In this document: positions 1-7,750 of the stretch, piece after piece
How the letters are laid out: each line of letters starts with the position of its first letter
Position numbering within the stretch: the first letter of the stretch is position 1
NCBI GenBank assembly: GCA_964525395.1
Contig: CAZGGU010000001.1
Span: 51,241-115,240 of the forward strand
From: 2-01-FULL-39-10-A sp964525395
GTDB lineage: Bacteria; Patescibacteriota; Microgenomatia; Levybacterales; UBA12049
Length of the DNA: 64,000 bases
Direction: 5' to 3'
Program-made: the position numbers and the translations under genes
Notes under the pieces: generated by a model
Told to the model about the DNA's origin: nothing
What the model saw: only the letters and a program-made list of their open reading frames with translations
The model's database searches: none

Positions 1-124
1 GATTCAGCGCTACCAAAACTCCTACCGCAAGTATACTCATCACAAAAAATGCGATTCCAAATGCAATTAAAATGAAAAATATGAAACTGCTATGTTTCTG
101 TGATTTATTATTTTGTTTTGCCAT
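1..124 (-). CDS. Partial membrane-anchored protein (N-terminus only)
   Basis: This reading frame starts at an ATG at 124 and runs off the left edge of the window, giving 41 residues. It opens with a polar, lysine-rich stretch (MAKQNNKSQKHSS) followed by a hydrophobic helix over about residues 14-40, so it is an N-in membrane anchor or an uncleaved signal. Its start codon shares a base with the stop codon of the signal peptidase gene upstream (TAATG), which implies translational coupling at the end of the minus-strand envelope operon. No function can be assigned because the rest is outside the window. Confidence 0.65.
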   Translation of the reverse strand, partial: MAKQNNKSQKHSSFIFFILIAFGIAFFVMSILAVGVLVALN

Positions 125-678
125 TATTCACAATTATTAAAACAGCGATTTGCATTAATAATGCTTACTATATTTGCTTCAGGCACAAAACCCCATGTAC
201 GAGAATCATAGCTATGTTCTCTATTATCCCCCAACACAAAATAATTATTTTCAGGAACTGAGATTGTTTCACCTTCTGGAAATAAATCAGAGCCCGTTGT
301 CATTCCCAGCTGGGTAGGAAATCCAAAAGCTTTTCCATTGACAAAGATATTACTATCTTGAATCTTAATTGTATCTCCTGGTACAGCTATAATTCGTGAT
401 ATTCCATAACTAGTTGGATCCTTGGGAAACTTGAATACAACTGGTGTTCCCGTAGTCAAATCATCACCAGAATGATAGATGTCAGTTAAATAATACTGAC
501 CATTTTTGAAATTTGGATACATAGAGTCACCTTTTATCTGGAACGGTCTCGCTATTTGGGAGTATGTAAAACCGAAGATACCAATTGCTAAGATGGGAAG
601 CGAAACAGCGCTAACGCTTAAAAGCAAAGCCAAAATAATAAGATACTTTACTTTATTTGAACTTTTCTTTGCTGCCAT
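124..678 (-). CDS. lepB: Signal peptidase I-like protein (S26A), catalytic lysine position is Ser
   Basis: This is a type I signal peptidase homologue of 184 residues. The family cleaves Sec and Tat signal peptides at the outer face of the membrane with a Ser-Lys dyad. One membrane helix spans about residues 11-38. Box B is present as KGDSMYPNF with the nucleophile candidate Ser52, and box E is a perfect GDNREHSYDSR at 150-160. Box D reads GISRIIAVPGD (92-102). The family norm is Y-x-K-R-x-I-G-L-P-G-D, so the general-base lysine is replaced by Ser94. The enzyme may therefore be inactive, use another base, or be a non-catalytic paralogue like staphylococcal SpsA. It lies between a PsbP-like gene (3 bases upstream) and a coupled anchored protein. 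The family call is firm; activity is doubtful. Confidence 0.85.
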   Translation of the reverse strand: MAAKKSSNKVKYLIILALLLSVSAVSLPILAIGIFGFTYSQIARPFQIKGDSMYPNFKNGQYYLTDIYHSGDDLTTGTPVVFKFPKDPTSYGISRIIAVPGDTIKIQDSNIFVNGKAFGFPTQLGMTTGSDLFPEGETISVPENNYFVLGDNREHSYDSRTWGFVPEANIVSIINANRCFNNCE

Positions 679-681
679 AAA

Positions 682-1371
682 TTAATAGAGAAATTTAAAA
701 GAATTAACTACTGTATCAAAAGCTCTAGTTTTTGAGGGATCATCTATGTTTTTCGAAGAGATAGTATAAATAATATCTCCTTTTTTAAAAAATACTTTCT
801 TTTCTAAATAACCCACCGGTTGTTCTTTTTTAATAATATTTGGATTCGAAGCACCTTTTCCATAGATGGTCTCAAGTAAAGACTCATAAATCCCTTCTGT
901 CATTTCAAATTCTGAATATACTGCATTAACCCCACCCACATTGCGTTCGGAATATTTCCAGCCATCTGTTATTTCACTAAACAATGATGAATTAGAAATT
1001 TTGGCATAATCCATTGCTGATTTTTTAGTACCGATCGGTATAATACCACTTATTTTTATTTTTGATTTTCCCCTAGATAACTCTAGGATAAAATTATTAA
1101 AATTTGTTTTATCGATCTCTGCCGACGCATACGAAGTTAAACTGTAAGTTGGGGGATAATTAAATTTAAAATTTCTTGCAAGATCTATATAAACTTGTGT
1201 CGTAGGTGTTTTCGAAGCATCATAAATTTGAAAATATTTAGATGTGTAATTAATTGGAATAATATTTGTTTTGATGATTATCAGATAAATGACTATCGCT
1301 CCAATAATTAATGAGATTAAAGCAGTTACTATATAGAAAGCTAGATTATTTGCATTTTTATGCTTAGCCAT
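682..1371 (-). CDS. Membrane-anchored PsbP-like protein
   Basis: A 229-residue protein with a short cytoplasmic head, one helix at about 11-34 and an extracytoplasmic domain of about 185 residues. The domain begins with a Y/F-x-F-x-Y-P-P-x-Y segment (NFKFNYPPTYSLTSY) and ends in a hydrophobic V-x-S-F-K-F strand. That opening and ending recur in three other proteins of this window (1373, 59674, 61096) and resemble the PsbP/DcrB-like alpha-beta fold. It has no cysteine and no visible catalytic motif, so a binding or structural role outside the membrane is the most that can be inferred. It lies 1 base after the gene upstream and 3 bases before lepB, in one transcription unit. Confidence 0.6.
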   Translation of the reverse strand: MAKHKNANNLAFYIVTALISLIIGAIVIYLIIIKTNIIPINYTSKYFQIYDASKTPTTQVYIDLARNFKFNYPPTYSLTSYASAEIDKTNFNNFILELSRGKSKIKISGIIPIGTKKSAMDYAKISNSSLFSEITDGWKYSERNVGGVNAVYSEFEMTEGIYESLLETIYGKGASNPNIIKKEQPVGYLEKKVFFKKGDIIYTISSKNIDDPSKTRAFDTVVNSFKFLY

Positions 1372-1372
1372 A

Positions 1373-2158
1373 TTAGTTTAGCTTGAAGGTTTTAAGTGAG
1401 GCGTCGATTGCAGCCTGATTAGCAGCCCATGCATCTGGAGTTGATGTGGCAGTAAGCACATATACTTTTCCGTTATCTACGACTAATAATTGTCTGTTTA
1501 CGAGACTGAGTCCGCTCTGAGAAAATGCACCATCCATTTGATATGCTTGCACTCCATTTACAGTAACAGTTTTTTCATTGGTAACTTTATATCCTGGAAT
1601 AGCTTTAGCTAGCTGCTCTTTAGCTGCTTTTGCATAATCTGTAAGAGTAAAGCCGGGAGCATCCTCACTAACAACATTAATTGAAGTCTGAGGAGATTTC
1701 GGATTTGTAAACATTACTACTACTCCCTGCTGATCGCCCTTCGTCCAACCTGATGGAGGAGTGAAACTAAAAGAACCATCTGAATAAACTCCTGATGAAT
1801 CCACTGCTCCTGAATTCATTGCTTCACCCGTAGGCACTGGGGACATATATTTATCTAGTCCTGCTTCTTTTGCACACTGCTCTACGCATGCATTTTGCTG
1901 ATCTTTAGGCATTTCCTGACATTTCTTGGAACATTCATAAACTTTTCCAAGATCTTGTTTAACTTGCGGATCAATCTTATCAAATGCGCTTTTAACTCCA
2001 ACACCAATTAGGACGATAAGGGCTAGAATAATTCCAAAAATAATAAGTACTATATATAAGAGCTTGTGGGATTTCTTTTTTTCAGCAGATGTTGATTCCT
2101 TAGGAGCTTCTACCTTAGTTTCTGTTTTTACTTCTGTTGTCTTATTATTTTCTTCCAT
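1373..2158 (-). CDS. Membrane-anchored protein with twin CX3C hairpin and PsbP-like domain
   Basis: The 261 residues fall into four parts: an acidic, low-complexity cytoplasmic head (1-30), a membrane helix (33-55), a short cysteine motif and a PsbP/DcrB-like domain (about 126-261). The cysteines at 76, 80, 91 and 95 make a CX3C-X10-CX3C pattern typical of a disulfide-stapled helical hairpin, which suits an extracytoplasmic site. The last domain opens with FSFTPPSGW and closes with LKTFKL, like its neighbour at 682. The gene has its own consensus promoter 6 bases upstream of the ATG. Function is unknown; the layout suggests a surface or periplasm-side binding protein. Confidence 0.65.
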   Translation of the reverse strand: MEENNKTTEVKTETKVEAPKESTSAEKKKSHKLLYIVLIIFGIILALIVLIGVGVKSAFDKIDPQVKQDLGKVYECSKKCQEMPKDQQNACVEQCAKEAGLDKYMSPVPTGEAMNSGAVDSSGVYSDGSFSFTPPSGWTKGDQQGVVVMFTNPKSPQTSINVVSEDAPGFTLTDYAKAAKEQLAKAIPGYKVTNEKTVTVNGVQAYQMDGAFSQSGLSLVNRQLLVVDNGKVYVLTATSTPDAWAANQAAIDASLKTFKLN

Positions 2159-2193
2159 AAATCAATATTGTCAAAGCGAGCTATAAATGTCAA
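2159..2193 (-). promoter_or_regulatory. Sigma-70-type promoter with -10 box 6 bases before ATG
   Basis: On the minus strand TTGACA (2188-2193) is followed after exactly 17 bases by CAATAT (2165-2170) and after 6 more bases by the ATG of the twin-CX3C gene at 2158. Transcription would start at or next to the A of the start codon, so the mRNA should be leaderless. The -35 box overlaps the last codons of the gene upstream. Confidence 0.7.
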
Positions 2194-2720
2194 TTATCAG
2201 ATTCGTTTTGCTCTTGTTCACCTTGTTGGCCCTGGTCTTGTCCCTGCTGGTTTTGATTTTGCTGATGTTGACCTCCACGTTGCATGTTTCCCTTTCCATT
2301 TTGTTGGTTGTTATTTTGCTTCTGCACTTGAGGCTTACATTTTGTATTTTTATTGCAAGCTTTCATCACCTTTTCAAATAATTGCTGAGGATTACCGCAA
2401 CTAGATGAACTAATAGAACTGCTCGTTCCATCCCCACATGTGTAAGTTACTTTTTGGAAACCCATCTTCTCATCACAAGAAGATGAAAAAGTAATTGAGC
2501 TAATTTTAGTTGGCTTGCATGCGCCCGACGGCTTGGGAGAAAGATTACTTGTTTTCTTCCCAATAAAATCGCTGACTCCAAGCACTGAACCTTGAGATTG
2601 ATTAAGAACAAAGAGGAATAATAATGCTGGAAGAGAAACGATCATTATCTTCTTCCATAAAACAATTGTACTCCCAGAAGATTTAGGCTTTGATGATTTT
2701 CGTCGTGTTATTTTAGGCAT
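2190..2720 (-). CDS. Anchored cysteine-rich protein with Q/N-rich tail
   Basis: A 176-residue protein of unknown family. A basic head (1-25) is followed by a membrane helix (about 22-40). An exported middle section has six cysteines (68, 82, 95, 108, 122, 128), even in number and evenly spread, which suggests three disulfides. The tail (131-176) is almost entirely Gln, Asn and Gly and is surely disordered or self-associating. The basic head and hydrophobic span predict N-in topology with the Q/N tail outside the cell. A strong TTGACA promoter lies directly upstream. I do not recognise a homologous family; a surface-exposed or adhesive role is only a guess. Confidence 0.65.
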   Translation of the reverse strand: MPKITRRKSSKPKSSGSTIVLWKKIMIVSLPALLFLFVLNQSQGSVLGVSDFIGKKTSNLSPKPSGACKPTKISSITFSSSCDEKMGFQKVTYTCGDGTSSSISSSSCGNPQQLFEKVMKACNKNTKCKPQVQKQNNNQQNGKGNMQRGGQHQQNQNQQGQDQGQQGEQEQNESDN

Positions 2721-2756
2721 TAAGTTATTATCATCATATTTGTCTTACAGTGTCAA
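2721..2756 (-). promoter_or_regulatory. Sigma-70-type promoter, leaderless arrangement
   Basis: Minus-strand TTGACA (2751-2756) is followed after 18 bases by GATAAT (2727-2732), and 6 bases separate that box from the ATG at 2720. No Shine-Dalgarno sequence fits in the space. Confidence 0.65.
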
Positions 2757-2780
2757 CAAAGTTGTGTCTAGAAATGCAGG

Positions 2781-3212
2781 TTATAAAAGTAAAGTATTCA
2801 CAATCATGTAAACAATCCATTTATTGTAAATGTAGTGAATTAAAACAGCGATAATGAAAGCCAAAATCAACCAGTAAACCCCTTTTTTTCCTAATAAATA
2901 AATAAATATAAAATTAGACGTATGAATAATGGTCGTAAAAACTAAACGGATTAAAAAAAGATTTGTATTTCCATTCAGAAATATATTATTTAAATATAAA
3001 ATCGCTTCTGAAACAGAAAACAATATTCCCGCAAGAACTAGATACTTTAAGAGACTTTTCTTTAAAACTTTTTCTTGCTTATAAATAAGCAATACTATTA
3101 AAACCGTAAATAATTCTTCAATTATTGAAGGTATGGGTATAATCCACTCAATAAACAAGATTGGAAGAGGTGCGACAAAAGCTGCAAACAAAATAAGATA
3201 TAAAACATTCAT
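2781..3212 (-). CDS. PrsW-like polytopic membrane protein (putative intramembrane protease)
   Basis: A small (143 residues), very hydrophobic protein with about five membrane helices. The polar residues inside the helices follow the PrsW/M82 order: a Glu pair (IIEELF, 32-33), a second Glu (FSVSEAILY, Glu69), a histidine after an arginine (RLVFTTIIHTSN, His97), and a final H-x3-N (IHYIYN, 126-130). PrsW family members are site-1 or sensor-type proteases acting in the membrane. This one is shorter than classical PrsW, and the EExxK lysine is replaced, so activity is uncertain. Its ATG overlaps the stop of the 1044-residue protein by 4 bases, so the two are translated together and may be partners. 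Confidence 0.5.
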   Translation of the reverse strand: MNVLYLILFAAFVAPLPILFIEWIIPIPSIIEELFTVLIVLLIYKQEKVLKKSLLKYLVLAGILFSVSEAILYLNNIFLNGNTNLFLIRLVFTTIIHTSNFIFIYLLGKKGVYWLILAFIIAVLIHYIYNKWIVYMIVNTLLL

Positions 3213-6200
3213 TTATCTACAATAAACTGATCGCTTACCCAGCCCTTTAAATTTTCACCGTCATATTGGAACTCAACTTGAATCCAGTTTTCTTTATGAT
3301 TAACTTTCTTCGCAAGTACGCTTTTTTGTAATCTTTTTACTATTTGGGTATTAAGAGATGGCCCTTCTCTCAAATTAACTGCACTGGGGGAAGCAACAAT
3401 TTCCACATTTTCCATCTTAGTCCTTGCTCCCAAAACAGACTTTTCTCCAGATAAATCAACTTCTTCACGAGAACTTTCTGAGACTTCTTTCTGCTCTTCT
3501 CGAGAAGTTACTGTATTCTTCTCTTCCAAGGCTGGCTTTGAAGACTTATCCTTAAACATAAAAATACCCAATATTAGCGATAAACCCAAAACGATAATCA
3601 TCATAAAAGCAATAACTTTTTTAGATATTAACTTATCGAATTCATAGAAAATATTTGTAATCGGAGAGAAATAACTAGCATAAAATCCTTTTGTATTTCC
3701 TCCGTCTTTTTTTCTGCTTCCTACGAAGATTAGTCGCATATATAAAGCAAGAAAGATAAAGCCAGCTAATAGCACAATTATTATTCCCCAGACAGCTAAA
3801 ACTTGTGCCCCTCCCACGAATCCAAAAAGCGACCCAGCAGAGCTGGCAGAAGTTCCGAGCGTTTTCAAATCATTTATCTCAGATTTAGCTTTATCAACTT
3901 GAATTACTGCATCCCTATATGCCTTAATCCTCTCTTCAGGAGTATTGGCATCTTTTTGAATTCTTGATGCAGAGTCTAAAGAGGCAACAATATCAGCATA
4001 AAGCGTCGCGCCTTGCCCAAAATATGAAGTCCCTTTAAGTGGCGCGTATAATTCTTTTGCTTGAATTCTTAGCGAAGATATTTCTTCATCTGATATTTTC
4101 CAAATATCTTTAACTTCAACTGAATATATTCTCGTGGCATTTGCTGCCAATACTACTTGCCCGCTGGCATAATATGCATCTTCAGCCGCATCATATTCAA
4201 TTGTTAAATCATCATCTTTTTTTATTACATCTTTCTCTGTTGCTTCTTTTGGCAAATAAAACTTAACTGGAATTGTCTGAGCCACACCGGTGGGATTAGT
4301 TATCAACGTTTTAAAAATAATACTGCCTTCTTCCATCCAGGTCTGAACGATAGGGCTTTTTGTACCATTTTCTAGTAAAGATTTATTTGCTTGAGTCAAT
4401 GCTTGCAATGAAAGTACACTATTTTTAAGACTTTGCAGATCCGAAGCATTTGCTTGCGAAAGCGTTAATATTTCCGAAACGCCCGAAATAGAATTTGAAT
4501 CTGAAACATCTGTGGAAATTGCATTTATTTCATCGATAATATCAGCAGCTGTATAACTATCCCACTTAGCAAGTAGATCTGAAAGCCCAGCGCCAGATGT
4601 ATCAAGATTTTGAATTGTTTCTTTATTTAACTTTAATCTTCCATATAAGGTCGCTGCAGAAGAGGTGTCTGTGCTTGTTCCAATTTTAGTCTGCATGGAA
4701 GAAATCTCAGTAATAATCGATTGCATATCTTCATAGGCAGTCGTAGATTTCCCGTTGTAATTAAGTTCATTCTTTAAATCATCAATATCTGATTGAGTAG
4801 CTGTAGCCGAATTGTAAATATCATCAGCTGTTCTTGAGCCCCATTTGCCTTTAATACAATTAACCTGTCCAAAAATAGTTGAATCTAAACAACCATCCGC
4901 TGCGTCCCCCAACGAGGAATTGTCGAGAGCATTTACTGCTGTCATTAAATCTGCCATCGTATAGCTTCCCCATTTTGCTAAGATTGTATCTGCCTTGGTA
5001 TCTATACCGTCCACCGTCGTATTGATCGAATCCACATTCGTACTAATAGTATTAACCGTGGTAGAAACGCCTGCCACTTCAGTTGAAACATCAGATAGAC
5101 TTTTATTATTAGGTCCTTTTATCGAGATCGTACTAGATGAAACATCGTCCCTTGTGGCTTGAATTTTTCCAAAAACTGTAAGCGCCGAAGAATTATCCCC
5201 CGATGCTCCAATATTGTTATTCAATGTTTGAGCGTAAGTCTTTATCGCCTGCAAATCATCATATGCGGTAGAAGATTTACCATTATAGTTAAGCTCATTT
5301 CTAAGTGCAGCCGAATAAGTGGCTGCATTATTAGCTGCCAAATAAAGTGAGTCCGCAGTCTGACTTCCCCATTTATCCCTAACGCATTTTATACTTCCGA
5401 AGATTGTACTTCCGGAACAAATATCAGAATTTGAACCTAAACTTGTCTCGAGAGTATCCACATAACCTATCAAATCGCTTGCGCTATATGATCCCCACTT
5501 AGAAAGAATTGAAGATGCATTAGAATTTATAGTATCTACTTTTGTGTCCATGGAGTTAACCGTAGTAGTCAACGAATCAATTGAAGATTGGGCTGTAGCA
5601 ATACTTGTATTAATCTGCGTTAAATCCTTATTTCCCGCACCTTTTATAGATGTAGTGGCTGAGGAAGTAGCAGAATCTACATCTGATTTAGTAGCCAATT
5701 GTCCACCATCAGCTAAATTCGCACCAGTCAAGGTTCGCGTCGCACTACTCCAAACATCAGCAACAAGTGTTCCAAACGTGGTCAGTGACCTCGCTGAATA
5801 GCTCCATATGTCAGAGATAAGTGTGCCAAATGAACTAAGTGTCCTTGAAGGGTAACTCCAGATATCTGCAGTTGAAGGAACAGTATTCTGTAGCTTTTCT
5901 CCGAAACTTCCTGACGTCACATGGGCACTGGCTGTCGCATTCCAAACTTGATCTGCTGTTTTTTCTTCAATGGTAAAAGACTTATCGAGCTTCAGTGTAT
6001 CACCGCCCGTTACACAAGTTATCTGACTTCTATATAAGCCAAGGGTCATATTAGAAGTGTTAAATGTATATGAATACCAGCCATCGCTTTCAGCAGCTGA
6101 TGTCATAGATTGACCATTTAAAAAGAGGGATCCATCGGGGTAACGACTAGTTAGGGTGCAGGTAGCGTCTGTGATTGGCGCATATGAATCATCATAAAGA

Positions 6201-6343
6201 TATTCACCTATTGAGCAAGCCGAGCCTTCTGCGCATTTTTGATAACCTGCACTTGATGCATCCACAATACCTGGGACAATAAATACGTAAGATAATATAA
6301 AGATTATAGATAAGATAATCTTTAACTTATTAGACAGAAGCAT
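3209..6343 (-). CDS. Large secreted/anchored repeat protein with C-terminal SH3b domain
   Basis: A 1044-residue surface protein. A signal or anchor helix (7-29) is followed by a beta-rich Cys-containing domain (35-126). Next come three short units around D-I/V-W-S-Y-x-x-R-T-L (near 160, 178 and 196), then a coiled-coil-like region built from a tandem repeat of about 175 residues. The repeat units start at SIKGAGNKDL (232) and SIKGPNNKSL (408), each containing KWGSY, Cys-flanked S-T-I-F-G and NELNYNGKS motifs, with a partial third KWDSYTAAD at about 593. An outer domain (660-830) precedes two membrane helices (about 845-869 and 909-930) and an SH3b domain (about 978-1044) with N-L-R-E-G-P and G-W-V-S motifs. 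It looks like a filamentous stalk anchored near its C-terminus. Downstream genes are coupled. Confidence 0.7.
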   Translation of the reverse strand: MLLSNKLKIILSIIFILSYVFIVPGIVDASSAGYQKCAEGSACSIGEYLYDDSYAPITDATCTLTSRYPDGSLFLNGQSMTSAAESDGWYSYTFNTSNMTLGLYRSQITCVTGGDTLKLDKSFTIEEKTADQVWNATASAHVTSGSFGEKLQNTVPSTADIWSYPSRTLSSFGTLISDIWSYSARSLTTFGTLVADVWSSATRTLTGANLADGGQLATKSDVDSATSSATTSIKGAGNKDLTQINTSIATAQSSIDSLTTTVNSMDTKVDTINSNASSILSKWGSYSASDLIGYVDTLETSLGSNSDICSGSTIFGSIKCVRDKWGSQTADSLYLAANNAATYSAALRNELNYNGKSSTAYDDLQAIKTYAQTLNNNIGASGDNSSALTVFGKIQATRDDVSSSTISIKGPNNKSLSDVSTEVAGVSTTVNTISTNVDSINTTVDGIDTKADTILAKWGSYTMADLMTAVNALDNSSLGDAADGCLDSTIFGQVNCIKGKWGSRTADDIYNSATATQSDIDDLKNELNYNGKSTTAYEDMQSIITEISSMQTKIGTSTDTSSAATLYGRLKLNKETIQNLDTSGAGLSDLLAKWDSYTAADIIDEINAISTDVSDSNSISGVSEILTLSQANASDLQSLKNSVLSLQALTQANKSLLENGTKSPIVQTWMEEGSIIFKTLITNPTGVAQTIPVKFYLPKEATEKDVIKKDDDLTIEYDAAEDAYYASGQVVLAANATRIYSVEVKDIWKISDEEISSLRIQAKELYAPLKGTSYFGQGATLYADIVASLDSASRIQKDANTPEERIKAYRDAVIQVDKAKSEINDLKTLGTSASSAGSLFGFVGGAQVLAVWGIIIVLLAGFIFLALYMRLIFVGSRKKDGGNTKGFYASYFSPITNIFYEFDKLISKKVIAFMMIIVLGLSLILGIFMFKDKSSKPALEEKNTVTSREEQKEVSESSREEVDLSGEKSVLGARTKMENVEIVASPSAVNLREGPSLNTQIVKRLQKSVLAKKVNHKENWIQVEFQYDGENLKGWVSDQFIVDK

Positions 6344-6345
6344 TG

Positions 6346-6525
6346 TTATTCTTTACTTTCTTTTTTATCTTTAGCTTTTTCTTCATCACCTCGAAAAGCA
6401 CCTAAGACTTCTTTAATTGCTTGGGACAAGCCTTTTGCGAATTCTGGCAATTTTTTAGGACCAAAAATTATTAAAAGGACTACAGCAACGATTATTATTT
6501 CAGTTTTACCTATACTATCAAACAT
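6346..6525 (-). CDS. tatA: Twin-arginine translocase subunit TatA
   Basis: A 59-residue protein. It has the TatA plan: a very short N-terminus (MFDSIGKTE), one membrane helix (9-21, IIIVAVVLLIIFG), the hinge F-G-P-K-K-L-P-E at 20-27, then an amphipathic helix (FAKGLSQAIKEVLGAF) and a short charged tail. TatA oligomers form the pore-like element that passes folded proteins through the membrane together with TatC. It is preceded by one of the few strong Shine-Dalgarno sequences here (GGGAGGTG at 6533-6540) and lies 26 bases downstream of tatC in the same direction. The usual separate tatB is not seen, as in minimal TatAC systems. Confidence 0.9.
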   Translation of the reverse strand: MFDSIGKTEIIIVAVVLLIIFGPKKLPEFAKGLSQAIKEVLGAFRGDEEKAKDKKESKE

Positions 6526-6551
6526 GTATAAACACCTCCCTTCAAGAGCAG

Positions 6552-7268
6552 TTAATGTCTATTTAATAGTAGCCCAAACTCGAATAAAAAGAAAAGTGGC
6601 AAAGTTAACATAATTAATGAGAAAAGGTCTGTCGGCGGGAGCAAAACGGCTACCAAGAGTAGCCCTAGATAAACATATTTTCTCTTTTTCACCATCTCAC
6701 TCCTTTTTACAATTTTTAATCTAATTAAAATAGTAACAATTATCGGGACTTGGAAAATAATTCCAGTCAGAAATGAAGTAAATAAAATCTGCGAAAGAAA
6801 ATTCTGAATGTCCCAAAAACTATCGACCCCAGAAGAAGTCCAGACATTGGAATAAAAATTTATAATCTGCTGCATAATCCACATTCCAAACGAAAAGCCA
6901 ACGATAAAAAGAAAAATTGAAAGTGGAGCAAAAGAAAGTATTATTTTTCTCTCTGTAGGCTTTAATGCAGGCTTAAAAAAAAGATAAAGCCTAATAAATG
7001 AGTAGGGAAGTGCAATAATAATTCCTACTATAAAACTTACAGTAAAAGTGAGACTGATATACTGATACGGAGATGTGGTAATTATGCTTACATTTTTAAA
7101 GTTATATAACCCAAGAATAAAATCGACGATTTTCTGACTATTTACTAGTCCAAAAATTGCCCCCACTATAAAAATTACGAATATAATAAAAACTTGCAAT
7201 CTAAGCTCCAGTAAATAGGGCCTATATTTTATATAAAGTTCGTTTAATTCTTGCGATTTATCTTCCAT
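6552..7268 (-). CDS. tatC: Sec-independent protein translocase TatC
   Basis: This is TatC, the receptor for twin-arginine signal peptides. The 238 residues carry six predicted membrane helices and family landmarks: a cytoplasmic head with the conserved ELR region (L-L-E-L-R), the F-x-P-A-L-K-P-T-E-R loop between helices 2 and 3, F-Q-V-P-I in helix 4, and P-P-T-D-L-F-S followed by L-P-L-F-F-L-F-E-F before the last helix. Together with tatA downstream it makes a two-gene Tat system. The divergent gene at 7332 starts 63 bases away, so the two promoters share a short intergenic region. The gene order tatC-tatA next to a twin-arginine substrate candidate (10110) is notable. Confidence 0.92.
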   Translation of the reverse strand: MEDKSQELNELYIKYRPYLLELRLQVFIIFVIFIVGAIFGLVNSQKIVDFILGLYNFKNVSIITTSPYQYISLTFTVSFIVGIIIALPYSFIRLYLFFKPALKPTERKIILSFAPLSIFLFIVGFSFGMWIMQQIINFYSNVWTSSGVDSFWDIQNFLSQILFTSFLTGIIFQVPIIVTILIRLKIVKRSEMVKKRKYVYLGLLLVAVLLPPTDLFSLIMLTLPLFFLFEFGLLLNRH

Positions 7269-7295
7269 TTACAGCTAATCGTAACATTTTTATCC

Positions 7296-7331
7296 TTGAA
7301 CAAACAATAAAAGTAAATATACAATGTAAGA
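7296..7331 (+). promoter_or_regulatory. Promoter of the virion-like trio
   Basis: TTGAAC (7296-7301), 18 bases, then TACAAT (7320-7325), then 6 bases to the ATG at 7332. The spacing matches the leaderless pattern seen at host genes throughout the window, so the trio is probably expressed by the host polymerase. Confidence 0.5.
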
Positions 7332-7748
7332 ATGGCAGCCAAATTTGACCCAATTTTAGGCAAGCTTAGAACTGAGGACAGAGGAGTTACAGAAGGTAGC
7401 TTTGGAATAACTATTGATGGTGGTGGAAATGTAATTACAACTGGCACGAAAGGGTATGTAACAATTCCCTACGACTGCACTATTACTGGTTGGGATATTT
7501 TCGCAGACCAAACTGGTTCATGCGTAATTGACCTCTGGAAGGATACCTATTCGAACTTCGCACCAACTATTGCAGATACCATAACGGGTACTGAAAAACC
7601 CACACTTAGCTCTCAACAAAAAAACAGAGACACCTCCCTCACCACCTGGACAACGAATATTTCAGCTGGAGATATCATAGCGTTTAATGTCGACAGCGCT
7701 TCGACAGTACAGCGCGTAAATGTTATTATAAAAGTTAATAAGATTTAA
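7332..7748 (+). CDS. Beta-rich virion/tail-fibre-like protein
   Basis: A 138-residue protein without signal peptide or membrane helix. It is rich in Gly, Thr, Asp and Ile, with a short head (KFDPILGKLRTED) and a jelly-roll-like body. Segments such as GYVTIPYDCTITGWDIF and ISAGDIIAFNVDS recur in phage appendage proteins, where an N-terminal virion-binding head precedes a receptor-binding or trimeric beta domain. It is the first of three plus-strand genes (2-base gap to the next) between tatC and a minus-strand operon. Base composition looks more GC-balanced than in the neighbours. I infer a virion-like structural role; a host surface protein derived from phage genes is equally possible. Confidence 0.5.
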   Translation: MAAKFDPILGKLRTEDRGVTEGSFGITIDGGGNVITTGTKGYVTIPYDCTITGWDIFADQTGSCVIDLWKDTYSNFAPTIADTITGTEKPTLSSQQKNRDTSLTTWTTNISAGDIIAFNVDSASTVQRVNVIIKVNKI

Positions 7749-7750
7749 AT

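Noticed and set aside
2168..2404. Open frames opposite the Q/N-rich gene
   Set aside because: Antisense shadow of a gene with its own promoter; no supporting signal.
3209..6343. Possible CRISPR or tandem DNA repeats in the 1044-residue gene
   Set aside because: The repeats are at protein level, about 175 residues long and diverged in DNA; no short identical repeats with spacers.
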